Below, piece after piece: positions 39,141 through 48,258 of a stretch of 64,000 nt of DNA; the first letter of the stretch is position 1; each line of letters opens with the position of its first letter. The notes under the pieces were generated by a model, which did no database searches, had not been told where the DNA came from, and saw only the letters and a program-made list of their open reading frames with translations. The stretch comes from Zymobacter palmae (GTDB lineage: Bacteria; Pseudomonadota; Gammaproteobacteria; Pseudomonadales; Halomonadaceae), in assembly GCF_003610015.1 (NCBI RefSeq), contig NZ_AP018933.1:2204035-2268034 (forward strand), in the 5' to 3' direction. A program made the translations under genes and the position numbers.

Positions 39141-39225
39141 AGCACAGCACAGCACAGCACAGCACAGCACAGCACAGCACAGCACAGCACAGCACAGCAC
39201 AGCACAGCACAGCACAACACAGCAC
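39141..39225. repeat. AGCAC pentanucleotide microsatellite, 17 units
   Basis: Fifteen perfect AGCAC copies (39141-39215) are followed by one variant AACAC and one more AGCAC. The tract lies in non-coding, otherwise AT-rich DNA about 460 bases upstream of the dynamin-like GTPase start and about 415 bases past the 3' end of the lpxL-like gene. Long pure tracts of this type are prone to slipped-strand length change. Confidence 0.97.
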
Positions 39226-39571
39226 AGCGGTCATCTAAATAAGCAGGCAACTTTGATATCGCTATAATTAAATACGTAGATGATATTGACCAATATTCAT
39301 TTCATAAATAAAAGAGATTAACGATATGCGCAGAGCGCACCGATGAAACATATATCATTTTTACTAAAAATACGCCAATAAAAGCAAGTAGCAACCACTT
39401 ATGCTAAACACGTGATCATTTAAACAAACAAGGCCATAAGTTATCACCTGGATAAATCAGGTGTAATTATCAAGGGAAGGGGGGAATGGCGTCTATCAAC
39501 GCCAGAAGTATAACGCCAGATATAGGGGATGCCGCTTTCATCTGGCAGAAAGCACTCACGCATAGCCACGC

Positions 39572-39628
39572 TGCCGCCCCTCTTGCCATGTCACTCAACG
39601 CATTAGGCATGGTGGATGAGAGGCGGCA
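39572..39628. terminator. Long imperfect inverted repeat past the lpxL-like gene
   Basis: TGCCGCCCCTCT and AGAGGCGGCA flank a centre that itself contains GCCATG/CATGG pairing. It lies 13 bases beyond the stop of the minus-strand acyltransferase gene. No T-run follows, so it is a tentative terminator. Confidence 0.4.
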
Positions 39629-39640
39629 CCGCACTAAAGC

Positions 39641-40570
39641 TCACTCTTGGGCGTAAAGGTCAGGATCGTCCACGTGGGGGCGTGTCTTGAAGCGACGGTG
39701 CAGCCACAGATACTGTTCAGGGTGACGGCGAATGGCCTGCTCAATCACAGCGTTGATACGTGCGGCATCGGCGACGTCATCGCCGCTCGGGAAATCTGCC
39801 AGTGCGGGCAGATATTCAAGCGTATACGTCTGATCATCGTCATTGCGATGAAAGATCAGTGGCATTACCGGAGCGCCGGTCATGCGCGCGATCTTGGCCG
39901 TCAGTTTGATCGAAGCCGCTTCAATGCCGAAAAATGGCGCAAACACGCTAACGTCACGTCCGAAATCCTGATCGGGTGAATACCATACGGCATTCCCACT
40001 CTTGATCCGTTTAACCACGCCACGCAGGTCGTGACGGTCGATGGCACGTCCAAAGATATGGCTACGCGCATGGGTCATAAACTGTTCGAATACGGGATTA
40101 TCGTGCGGACGATAGACAACATCGGCATCGAAAAAAAGCGAGTGCAACGCACCACCCAGATCCAGCGTCGAGAAGTGGATACCGATGATCAATGCGCCTT
40201 TGCCCTGCGCCAGCGCATCACGCATATGATCGGCGCCTTTGAACGTCACGCGACGACGCATGTGCTCGGGGTTACGGCACCAACCGGTGGCAGTTTCCAA
40301 GATGCCGATACCATTGGCGCGGAAGATGCGCTTCACCAGCGCCTGCCGCTCAAGGTGGGACAGCTCTGGAAAGCACAGGCGGATATTGGTATCGGTGATA
40401 TGGCGACGGCGCTTAACAAGGTGGTAGGCCAGCCAGCCAATGCTGCTGCCCAGCCCGACACGCAGCCGCCAAGGCAGCCAGGCTCCTACGCGCATCAGCG
40501 TGATGGCCAGCCATGCCGTCCAATAGCGCGGATGGGCGTGTTCCATAAAAGAAGAAGTTCTGCGAGACAT
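39641..40570 (-). CDS. lpxL: Lipid A lauroyl-type acyltransferase (LpxL/HtrB family)
   Basis: This inner-membrane enzyme adds a secondary acyl chain to Kdo2-lipid IVA using acyl-ACP. The 309-aa protein has an N-terminal membrane anchor region (about residues 18-52), the catalytic HxxxxD motif in GIHFSTLDLGG (H132, D137), YRPHDNPVFEQ near 153 and WYSPDQDFG near 195, which are LpxL/LpxM hallmarks. The C-terminal EQYLWLHRRFKTRP is also family-typical. Whether it adds laurate or another chain cannot be read from sequence. It is a single gene, with alr 250 bases upstream on the same strand. Confidence 0.92.
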   Translation of the reverse strand: MSRRTSSFMEHAHPRYWTAWLAITLMRVGAWLPWRLRVGLGSSIGWLAYHLVKRRRHITDTNIRLCFPELSHLERQALVKRIFRANGIGILETATGWCRNPEHMRRRVTFKGADHMRDALAQGKGALIIGIHFSTLDLGGALHSLFFDADVVYRPHDNPVFEQFMTHARSHIFGRAIDRHDLRGVVKRIKSGNAVWYSPDQDFGRDVSVFAPFFGIEAASIKLTAKIARMTGAPVMPLIFHRNDDDQTYTLEYLPALADFPSGDDVADAARINAVIEQAIRRHPEQYLWLHRRFKTRPHVDDPDLYAQE

Positions 40571-40821
40571 GAAGATTCCAGATCAAATAACGGTACGACA
40601 CGCAAGAAGCGGCCTACGGTAGCAAAGAGGTCGCTCTCTCATTGCGGTAAATAGCATGACAATGATACTGACACAGACCGTTTCGTGCCTGTATTGATGA
40701 TGTCGCGTGTACCACGCTGCGACGACACAGGCGTGACAGAGGACGACCAATCCGGCCGTTTCGCCCTGTACTACCTTAGCATGGTCAGCACAAAGGGATG
40801 ATCCATGCCGCAGAGGTCGGA

Positions 40822-41943
40822 TCATGACCGATGGTAGCGGCGCGGTACACGCGCAGATACGCCCGTCATCAGCGTATAGGAGATGGTATCGCACCCCTGT
40901 GCCACCTCATCGACGGCCAGAACGGTGCCGTCTTCCGCCCGTCCCCACAGCACGACATCACTGTCCAGCGTGGGCGCGACGATGTCCGTTAGATCAATGG
41001 TCAGCATATCCATCGACACTCGACCAACGATGCGTGAGCGCTGCCCACCGACCAACACAGGTGTTCCCTCTCGGGCATGACGATCATAGCCATCGGCATA
41101 GCCACAGGCGACGATACCCACCGTCATGGCATGGGGTGCGATGAAACCTCGCCCATAGCCAAGCGGCTCGCCTGCCGCGAGGCTACGAATAGCAATCAGA
41201 CGACTCCTTAGGGTCATCACAGTCTTGAGGCTGACTGACCGCACTTTCGGGTCACAAGGGGCGGCGCCATACAGGATGATACCCGGCCGGTGCCAAGCTC
41301 CCTGTGCATTGCCACGCACGGTGGCGGGCGAGTTGGCCAGACAGCACGGTACCTCGTAGCCTAACGCGTTCAAGCGCTCGACAACGTCTGTCACGCAGGC
41401 GCGTTGCCGTTCATATTGCTGCTGAGCAGCGTCGTCTGCGCCATCAGCCGTCGCAAAATGGGTAATCAGATGCAGTCCTTGTACGTGCGAACACGCCGCC
41501 AGCCGCTGCCACTGTGTAACCGCTTCATCAGCGGAGAACCCCAGTCGATGCATGCCCGAATCCAGCTTAAGCCATGCGTTGATCGGCCGGGCTGGGCGCG
41601 CTGCCAGCAACGCGTCTACCTGCCAAGCCTGATGCACAGCAGGCCAGTACCCCTGCTCAGCGATCAGCGGTAGCTCTGCTGGTGAAAAGAACCCTTCCAA
41701 CAGCACAATAGGATGAGTGATACCACTGTCACGCAGCGCATCGGCCTCTTCGATCATCGCAACGGCAAAAGCTGGCGCTAAATCGGCCAGCGCGTGGGCG
41801 CAAGCGGTAGCACCGTGCCCATAGGCGTTGGCCTTCACCACAGCCAGACAGCGTCCACTGCCTGCCTGTGCCTGCGCCAGGCGATAGTTATGCCGTAATG
41901 CATCTAGATCAATGTCAGCCCGCAGCGGACGGTACCTACCCAT
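40822..41943 (-). CDS. alr: Alanine racemase
   Basis: This PLP enzyme interconverts L- and D-alanine for peptidoglycan synthesis. The 373-aa protein has the PLP-lysine motif AVVKANAYGHG near residue 33, the active-site GYADGYDR with the second catalytic tyrosine near 255, and the PLP-phosphate region VSMDMLTIDLT near 300. ATG 41943 is chosen for the AAGGAG directly upstream; the frame is open to 41985 over the preceding terminator. It may be alr or a dadX-type catabolic copy; no dadA lies nearby, which favours the biosynthetic role. Confidence 0.95.
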   Translation of the reverse strand: MGRYRPLRADIDLDALRHNYRLAQAQAGSGRCLAVVKANAYGHGATACAHALADLAPAFAVAMIEEADALRDSGITHPIVLLEGFFSPAELPLIAEQGYWPAVHQAWQVDALLAARPARPINAWLKLDSGMHRLGFSADEAVTQWQRLAACSHVQGLHLITHFATADGADDAAQQQYERQRACVTDVVERLNALGYEVPCCLANSPATVRGNAQGAWHRPGIILYGAAPCDPKVRSVSLKTVMTLRSRLIAIRSLAAGEPLGYGRGFIAPHAMTVGIVACGYADGYDRHAREGTPVLVGGQRSRIVGRVSMDMLTIDLTDIVAPTLDSDVVLWGRAEDGTVLAVDEVAQGCDTISYTLMTGVSARVPRRYHRS

Positions 41944-41966
41944 GATGACTCCTTGCATGACGTAAA

Positions 41967-42001
41967 CAGGCCCCGCCACCAGCAACGGTGTACGGGGCCT
42001 G
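41967..42001 (-). terminator. Intrinsic terminator of the TolC-family gene
   Basis: A perfect 9-bp stem CAGGCCCCG/CGGGGCCTG with a 17-base loop is followed on the minus strand by TTTACG. It ends only about 24 bases before the alr start, so alr must use read-through or a promoter inside or overlapping this structure. Confidence 0.65.
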
Positions 42002-42057
42002 CATCGAAGACAGCTTACTGCCCTATCAGGCAGCCCTTGTCCATCATACGGCGCTTA

Positions 42058-43461
42058 TCAGGAGCGCGCACCTGTTGCCGAACCGACCACGCGGGTATCG
42101 ACACCGTCGATATGCACAGCACGATCCGCACGCAGCCATTGGTTAATGGCAGACAGGGCATTCACATCAAGAATGCCAGCATACTGGCGCAGTGCCAGTA
42201 CGTGCAGTACGTAGTCGTAACGTGCTTCAGCATAGCTGGCAACAGCACTGTAGTAGGTTTCCTGCGCATTCAGCACGTCGAGAATAGTACGCGTACCGGC
42301 TTCATAACCGTTGCGGGTCGCTTCCAGAGAGGCACGGCTAGACACAATGGCACGCTGGCGAGCACGGATAGTGTGTACGTCGTTGCTGCTCTGTGCAAAG
42401 TAGGAATTGACCGACTGGATCGCTTCGCGCAGTGACTCTTCCGCGTTGAACTGGGTCTGTTCGAGGGTATAGGTCGCTTTGCGTACGGAGGCACTGGTCG
42501 CGCCACCGCTGTAGATTGGCAGTGACGCTGTTAGGCCGACGGAACCGCCTTCATCATAGCCGTGATAGGCATCGCGGTTGCTGTCACCGTACGTGTAGGA
42601 GGCACTGGCCGACAGTGTCGGCAAATGACCTGCACGCGCTTCCTTAACGCTTTCACGCGCCACGTCGATGCCGGCACGCGCGGCTTGAACAGCCAAGTTG
42701 CCCGTCGTGGCCATATCAACCCACGCGTCACGGCGAGCCGGTACCGGCGCTTCAATCGGCATAGCATCATCCAGCGCATCCAGAGACGCATACTGTTTGC
42801 CGGTCAGCTGCTCAAGTGCTTCGAAGGCCACCTGCAGTGTACTTTCCTGAGCGATGCGCTGAGCCTGAGCGCTATCGAACGAAGCTTCAGCTTCACGCAC
42901 ATCGGTTGCCGCTACGACACCAACCTTGAACTGCTGGCGCACTTGATCCAACTGACGTGCATAGGCTTCTTCTTCGGCGCGGTAGGTATCCAGCACATCA
43001 CGTGCTTTCAATACGGTGAAGTAGGCATTGGCGACGTTATAGAGCAAGGTCTGCTCTGTACCGGCCAGCTGTAAACGCGCCTGTTCGGTGGTGCGCTTGG
43101 CTTCTTTCAACGCATACCAGCTGGAGGCGTCGAACAGTGATTGAGAGGCGCTAATGGATGAAGAGGTGGCGGTATAGCGTTTTTGCGCAGCGGCACTGCT
43201 GGTCGTACTGCCCGACTGAGCATATTGACTGCTGTGATTGTCGTAACGCGTCACCCCTGCCGAGGCGTTGATCTGCGGCAGGAATGCACTGCGTGCCGTC
43301 GCTTCGCCTTCCTGCGTAGCGTTGACCCCTGCGCGGCTGCCCAGCAGCGACGCGTTGTTTTCGAGAGCATCGCGCGCTATCGACAAAAGGTCCGTGGCAT
43401 GAGCCAGTGGAGCCGTCATCGCAAGGCCCAGCGCCAGAGGCAGCATCTTGAATGTAGACAT
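42058..43461 (-). CDS. tolC: TolC-family outer-membrane efflux channel
   Basis: This is the outer-membrane component of tripartite efflux or type I secretion. The 467-aa protein has a cleavable signal peptide ending near TAPLAHA and then two homologous halves of alpha-helical hairpin plus beta strands. The half-site motifs include DVREAEASFDSAQAQRIA near residue 190 and TRTILDVLNAQETYYSA near 390, as in TolC. The GYEAGTRT stretch is family-typical. ATG 43461 is chosen because AGGA lies about nine bases upstream; the frame is open to 43545. No membrane-fusion or pump gene is adjacent, which fits a general TolC. Confidence 0.93.
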   Translation of the reverse strand: MSTFKMLPLALGLAMTAPLAHATDLLSIARDALENNASLLGSRAGVNATQEGEATARSAFLPQINASAGVTRYDNHSSQYAQSGSTTSSAAAQKRYTATSSSISASQSLFDASSWYALKEAKRTTEQARLQLAGTEQTLLYNVANAYFTVLKARDVLDTYRAEEEAYARQLDQVRQQFKVGVVAATDVREAEASFDSAQAQRIAQESTLQVAFEALEQLTGKQYASLDALDDAMPIEAPVPARRDAWVDMATTGNLAVQAARAGIDVARESVKEARAGHLPTLSASASYTYGDSNRDAYHGYDEGGSVGLTASLPIYSGGATSASVRKATYTLEQTQFNAEESLREAIQSVNSYFAQSSNDVHTIRARQRAIVSSRASLEATRNGYEAGTRTILDVLNAQETYYSAVASYAEARYDYVLHVLALRQYAGILDVNALSAINQWLRADRAVHIDGVDTRVVGSATGARS

Positions 43462-44153
43462 CGAAGCCATCCTGTTTCGTGAATCGTGGCGTGACATGCA
43501 CGCGACGCCTGTTATCTCATCACAACTGTATGGTATGGATTCCACCTGTCGATCACAGCGGAATCACGTATAGGCCAAGAGTATCATAACCGGCCGCGGT
43601 TAACATACAGTCACGCATGTTTGCCAGTTCATCCTACTCGCAGGTGCGATGTAGCAAGGCCAAGAATAGCAGCAATCCTTTTACGATAGCGCCTTTCAAC
43701 CCGCATCATCTTCTCCAAATACTGTCAGTCTTCCCTCGAATATCTTCCTGTTTCTTCGCAGTTCTTCTTCCCATGTTACGGCAGCACATTACGCTCCTTC
43801 ACTGATCTATCGCCCCGATACCGATACTTTATGGAACTTTTCGTACGGCAACGTCCGCTGACAGTAACCCCGTACTGCTGCATAACTTTTACCCTAAAAA
43901 TGAACAAAAAGTGTAAAAGAAGGACACATTTCAACTTATTTCACATTGCGCGCACCAAGGCAGCACCTACCTTTCATGTTGTTTGAACATTCGGACGGCG
44001 AAGGAAATGCCGCCTGAGGTGGATGCTTCAGCGCGTGTTTTCAGGACAATCACCAAAGAAAACCGTCAGGCATCCAATTCTGGCAGCGAGAGCGTCTTTC
44101 CATTACGACCAGACCCTCACTGCCACTTCCTCTGAAGACCATCAGGAGATGTC
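43462..44153. other. 692-base divergent spacer before the fimbrial operon
   Basis: No convincing gene is seen. It must hold the promoters of tolC and of the major pilin. I did not spot flanking inverted repeats or a recombinase gene that would suggest a Fim-type invertible switch. Confidence 0.5.
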
Positions 44154-44732
44154 ATGATCACTCTGAACAAAAAAGCATGCGTGCTCGCTGCTGTCGTTTC
44201 TGCACTGGCTTCCGGTAGCGTCTTTGCTGCAGATGCCACGGGTACTGACCAGGGTTCTGGTCGCATTCACTTCACTGGTACGGTCATCAACGCTCCGTGC
44301 TCTATCGCACCGGGTGATGAAGACATCAACGTCAACCTCGGCCAGATCGCTAACAAAGTACTGGAAGCCGGCAACAAATACTCCCAGAACGTTAGCTACA
44401 CCATCCACCTGCAGGACTGCTCTCTGAGCGCAGCCAGCGCTTCTACCGGTACGACTTACAAAGACGTATCCAAAGTCGCTGTTAAATTCTCCGGTGCGAC
44501 CAACGCCAACAACGCAGACCTGCTGGCCAACACTGGTGGCTCTCAGGGTCTTGGTATCCGTCTGATCGACGCCAACGGTGCGCTGCTGAAAGTGGGCGAT
44601 ACCAGTGCTGACATCATGCTGGCCAACGGCAACAACGAACTGACGTTCGCTGCCCGCGCAGAATCTGATGGTACCGCTGTTCAGGTCGGTCCGATCAAAG
44701 GTCAGGCTACTTACGCCCTGAACTATAAGTAA
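44154..44732 (+). CDS. Major fimbrial subunit (type 1 pilin family)
   Basis: This is the probable main structural pilin of a chaperone-usher fimbria. The 192-aa precursor has a clear signal peptide ending near SGSVFA (residue 25), the first cysteine of the pilin disulfide in INAPCSIAPGD (C49), the second in HLQDCSLSA (C89), and a C-terminal beta strand ending ATYALNYK with the penultimate tyrosine used in donor-strand interactions. CAGGAG precedes the ATG. Codon use is strongly biased, suggesting high expression. A hairpin separates it from the usher gene, which would allow much higher pilin than usher output. Confidence 0.93.
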   Translation: MITLNKKACVLAAVVSALASGSVFAADATGTDQGSGRIHFTGTVINAPCSIAPGDEDINVNLGQIANKVLEAGNKYSQNVSYTIHLQDCSLSAASASTGTTYKDVSKVAVKFSGATNANNADLLANTGGSQGLGIRLIDANGALLKVGDTSADIMLANGNNELTFAARAESDGTAVQVGPIKGQATYALNYK

Positions 44733-44775
44733 GAGCTGCTCGACGCCTTTGCTTAGGTAGAGAGGGCACGACAGC

Positions 44776-44805
44776 GCGCATGGAGGCAAGGATGTCTCCA
44801 TGCGC
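44776..44805 (+). promoter_or_regulatory. Hairpin between pilin and usher genes
   Basis: A perfect 10-bp stem GCGCATGGAG/CTCCATGCGC with a ten-base loop lies between the pilin stop and the usher start. No T-run follows. It is well placed to stabilise the pilin message and to limit transcription or processing into the usher gene. Confidence 0.55.
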
Positions 44806-44847
44806 CACTGCGTGACATGACGATGACAACAACCTCATGGTCCTTGC

Positions 44848-47409
44848 ATGAACCACGTCCTGAACAGAAAAGTGCCGACCTTTCGCACCCGCGTGACTGC
44901 ACGGAAGCTGCGTGCGGTGCTGCTATTGGCCATGGCGATTACAGGCTGCAATGCTCACTCAGCATGGGGCGTGCAGTTCAACACTGACATCATCGACACC
45001 AAAGATCGCAGCAACGTCGATCTGTCACGCTTTGAAGTCGCAGGCTATATTCCTCCCGGCGAATACTTGCTGGAACTGTCCGTCAACGGGCACTTTCTTC
45101 CCGGACAACAGTTAATCCGCTTCATCGCTCCTTCAGCCAATACATCGGCCCAAGCCTGCCTGACACCGGAAATGGTGCAGGGATTCGGGCTAAGCGATGA
45201 CGTTACGCACCGCCTCACCACTTGGCATGATGGCCAGTGCGTCAGTTTCAATGGCGAGCCTGATGTGCGGATCAATTTCGATCAGGCACAGCAGCGTTTG
45301 TCGCTTTCATTCCCTCAGGCCTGGATGCGCTACAAGAACCAGGACTGGGTCGGCCCCGAAGCATGGGATCACGGTGTTTCAGGGCTGCTCTTCGACTACA
45401 ACATCATGGGTAGTCGTTATGACCCCGATGAAGGATCCCGTACAGATAGCGTCAGCAGCTACGGTACGCTAGGGGCTAACCTCGGGGCATGGCGTCTGCG
45501 AGGTGATTACCAGTACTCCTATTCTCACTCTCCCGGTTCTCCAGAAAATCATCGTTTCGACTGGAACCAGGTCTATGCCTTCCGCCCTCTTCCCTCGATC
45601 AATGCCCGCCTGACGCTGGGGCAAAGCTATCTGCGTTCTGATATTTTCGATAGCTTCCGTTTCGTCGGGGGATCATTGGTCAGCGATCAGCGAATGCTGC
45701 CGCCCACCATGCGCGGCTACGCTCCACAGGTCACTGGGGTCGCCCAGACCAATGCACGCGTTATCATCAGTCAGCGTGGACGCGTGCTGTACCAGACCAA
45801 GGTCACACCAGGTCCATTTGTCATTCAGGATCTGTCTGATGTCATCAACGGACTGCTGGACGTTCGCGTTGAAGAGGAAGACGGCCGCGTTAACGTCTTC
45901 CAAGTCAACGCCGCCAGCGTGCCATTTTTGACCCGCAAGGGCACCATCCGTTACAAGGTGGCTTCAGGTAAGCCAACACTCGGTATCGACAACGACGAGC
46001 TGTCACCGCTGTTCTATACCGGTGAGATGACCTACGGTCTGTTCAACGATACCTCTTTGTATGGCGGTACCATTCTTACCGAAAAGAATGACTATAACGC
46101 GCTGGCACTCGGGGTCGGTCAGAACCTGCACGACCTAGGGGCGATCTCTTTTGACGCGACTAGATCCGATGCCAAGCTCGAACAATACGAACGCAAGTCG
46201 GCCTACAGTTATCGCGTCAATTATTCAAAACGTTTTGACAGCACCAGCACCCAGATCACCTTCGCGGGCTATCGCTTCTCGGAACGTAACTTCCTGAGCA
46301 TGAGCCAGTACATCGACAAGCAAAACCATTTGCTCAATGTTCGCGATGACAAACAGACCTACACACTGACCGCCAACCAGTACGTGCCGTGGCTAGACAT
46401 GACCGTCTACGCTTCCGCACTTCGCCGCACTTACTGGAACGATGAGAAATCGGATAGCTATACCCTCTCTCTCAGCAAGACCTTCGACCTTGGCCCGTTC
46501 AAAGGGGCATCAGCAACGCTGAGCGGCAGCAAGGCCGCTTACGGCGATGACAACGGTAACCAAGTCTATCTGTCACTGACGCTACCGATCTCGAACGGTC
46601 AGCAACTGGGCTACGACATGACCCACGATAGCGACGGTGGCTATCTGCAAACCGCCTCTTACTACAACAGCGAAGACCCGAACAACACTTGGCGTCTCAG
46701 CGCGGGCGGCACCGCTTCCCAGATCAACAGTGGCGAAGGCGTGGTGCGTGCCGGCTATGTGCACACCGCTTCAACGGGTCAGTTGAGCATCGATGGCAGC
46801 AACAGCCAGCATAACTACCGCTCCATGAGCGCCAACTGGTACGGCTCGATCACAGCTACACCTCACGGTGCCGCCTTCCATCAAAGCAGCATCGGTAATG
46901 AACCTCGCTTGATGCTGGATACCAATGGCGTTCCGAACGTGTCCTTCAACGGTGGTAATGCACGCACCAACAGTGCTGGCATCGCGGTACTCGGTAGTAC
47001 ACCGAGCTACCAGACCACCGATACACGCGTCGATATGGGCCGCCTGCCCGACGACACCGAGGTCTACACCAGCATGCTGCAGGATACCCTCACCGAAGGG
47101 GCGATCGGTTACCGCAAAGTTCGCGCCGTCCGCGGTCAGCACTTCTTGGCTCAGGTTCGTCGCGAAGATGGTTCGCTCCTGCCGCTAGGCTCCGCTGTCA
47201 CTAATCGTAAGACCGGTATGGACATGGGCATCGTCGGCGACAGCGGCATGGTCTACCTTTCAGGTATCAACGAAGGCGATCTGTTGTCGGTGTTCTGGAA
47301 CGATCGTGAACAGTGCCGTATCCGCATCATTGGCACCCACATGGTTCAGGACGGCGCGGCAAGCGAAACCTGCTACACCGTTACCGGCAACGATACAGAG
47401 CAAAAGTAA
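44848..47409 (+). CDS. Fimbrial outer-membrane usher protein
   Basis: The usher is the outer-membrane pore that receives chaperone-subunit complexes and assembles the fimbria. The 853-aa precursor has an N-terminal export signal, an N-terminal binding domain starting VQFNTDIIDTKDRSNVDLSRFE, the beta-barrel region with PPTMRGYAPQVTGVAQTNARV near residue 290 and a plug-type GPFVIQDL, and the C-terminal domain with a Cys pair (EQCRIR ... SETCYT). Length is normal for FimD/PapC. The signal region contains a lipobox-like AITGC, unusual for an usher. It precedes the chaperone gene, the reverse of the E. coli fim order. Confidence 0.95.
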   Translation: MNHVLNRKVPTFRTRVTARKLRAVLLLAMAITGCNAHSAWGVQFNTDIIDTKDRSNVDLSRFEVAGYIPPGEYLLELSVNGHFLPGQQLIRFIAPSANTSAQACLTPEMVQGFGLSDDVTHRLTTWHDGQCVSFNGEPDVRINFDQAQQRLSLSFPQAWMRYKNQDWVGPEAWDHGVSGLLFDYNIMGSRYDPDEGSRTDSVSSYGTLGANLGAWRLRGDYQYSYSHSPGSPENHRFDWNQVYAFRPLPSINARLTLGQSYLRSDIFDSFRFVGGSLVSDQRMLPPTMRGYAPQVTGVAQTNARVIISQRGRVLYQTKVTPGPFVIQDLSDVINGLLDVRVEEEDGRVNVFQVNAASVPFLTRKGTIRYKVASGKPTLGIDNDELSPLFYTGEMTYGLFNDTSLYGGTILTEKNDYNALALGVGQNLHDLGAISFDATRSDAKLEQYERKSAYSYRVNYSKRFDSTSTQITFAGYRFSERNFLSMSQYIDKQNHLLNVRDDKQTYTLTANQYVPWLDMTVYASALRRTYWNDEKSDSYTLSLSKTFDLGPFKGASATLSGSKAAYGDDNGNQVYLSLTLPISNGQQLGYDMTHDSDGGYLQTASYYNSEDPNNTWRLSAGGTASQINSGEGVVRAGYVHTASTGQLSIDGSNSQHNYRSMSANWYGSITATPHGAAFHQSSIGNEPRLMLDTNGVPNVSFNGGNARTNSAGIAVLGSTPSYQTTDTRVDMGRLPDDTEVYTSMLQDTLTEGAIGYRKVRAVRGQHFLAQVRREDGSLLPLGSAVTNRKTGMDMGIVGDSGMVYLSGINEGDLLSVFWNDREQCRIRIIGTHMVQDGAASETCYTVTGNDTEQK

Positions 47410-47487
47410 CGCTCTCCATCCGCTCGGATGCGAGAACACAGGACATGGATGAATGCCTGTTCGCAGGCATCACACAGGGAGATTCAC

Positions 47488-48249
47488 ATGACCAGGACGT
47501 CAGCACAGTCCCTGCGATGGTTAGGCGGAATGTGTGGTTTGGTGGTCGCGCAGATGATCGGCAGTGTGCAGGCGCATGCGGCGATCAACATCGACCGTAC
47601 GCGCATCATCTTCAACGGCAAAGAACATTCGTCCAGCGTCATTCTAGAGAACCAGAGTCGCCACCTGCCCTATCTAGCGCAGTCATGGATAGAGAACACA
47701 CAGGGCGTCAAGGACAACAACTACATCATGGCCTTGCCGCCGATGCAGCGCATCGAACCAACCGAGAAGAGCCAGGTGCGCCTGATGAAGATGGATACCA
47801 TCCGTCAGCTGCCTACCGATCGCGAAACGCTCTTCTACTTCAACGTGCGTGAAGTACCACCGAAAAGCGAGCTGGAAAATGTGATGCAGGTGGCCATTCA
47901 GAGCCGCATCAAGTTGTTTTATCGTCCCGACGCAATCAAAGCCCGAGACGGCGATGTCTGGCAGGAACGTTTACAGGTATCGCGCAACGGGCAGACGCTG
48001 ACCATCGCCAACCCAACGCCGTACTACATCACGATCGGCTATATGGCCGGTGACGATCACAAGAACTTCGCGAAATTCGACAGTGTGATGGTCGCGCCAT
48101 TCGGCCATGAGCAGTACACCCCACCGACCAGCTATCACGGCAACGAATACACGCTCGGTTTCATTGATGACTACGGCGGTCTCAACATGCGTGTTTATGA
48201 CTGCACGTCTTCCACGTGCACCATGCAAACTCCACACAAGGAACGGTAG
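47488..48249 (+). CDS. Periplasmic fimbrial chaperone (PapD/FimC family)
   Basis: This chaperone caps pilin subunits in the periplasm by donor-strand complementation. The 253-aa precursor has a signal peptide ending near SVQAHA, an N-terminal domain starting INIDRTRIIFNG with the conserved arginine, alternating hydrophobic G1 strand residues around SQVRLMKM, and the signature LFYFNVREVPPKSE near residue 115. The C-terminal domain ends with a Cys pair (YDCTSSTC). ATG 47488 is preceded by AGGGAG; an earlier in-frame start at 47428 has no signal-like sequence. Follows the usher by 78 bases. Confidence 0.95.
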   Translation: MTRTSAQSLRWLGGMCGLVVAQMIGSVQAHAAINIDRTRIIFNGKEHSSSVILENQSRHLPYLAQSWIENTQGVKDNNYIMALPPMQRIEPTEKSQVRLMKMDTIRQLPTDRETLFYFNVREVPPKSELENVMQVAIQSRIKLFYRPDAIKARDGDVWQERLQVSRNGQTLTIANPTPYYITIGYMAGDDHKNFAKFDSVMVAPFGHEQYTPPTSYHGNEYTLGFIDDYGGLNMRVYDCTSSTCTMQTPHKER

Positions 48250-48258
48250 GACAGGCTC

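Larger units (their letters stand above)
38679..39640. other. 0.96-kb gene-free stretch with simple repeats
   Basis: No open frame with family features is seen. The middle is AT-rich. It holds the promoter of the GTPase gene, two GGTACGCCA direct repeats (38784-38792 and 38801-38809), the AGCAC microsatellite, a CACCTG/CAGGTG hairpin at 39445-39463 and a long imperfect inverted repeat near the lpxL-like gene. Confidence 0.7.

Noticed and set aside
39141-39225. Possible CRISPR array
   Set aside because: The five-base units are contiguous, with no spacers and no cas genes; it is a microsatellite.
43462-44153. Fim-type invertible promoter switch
   Set aside because: No flanking inverted repeats or recombinase gene were spotted near the pilin promoter.
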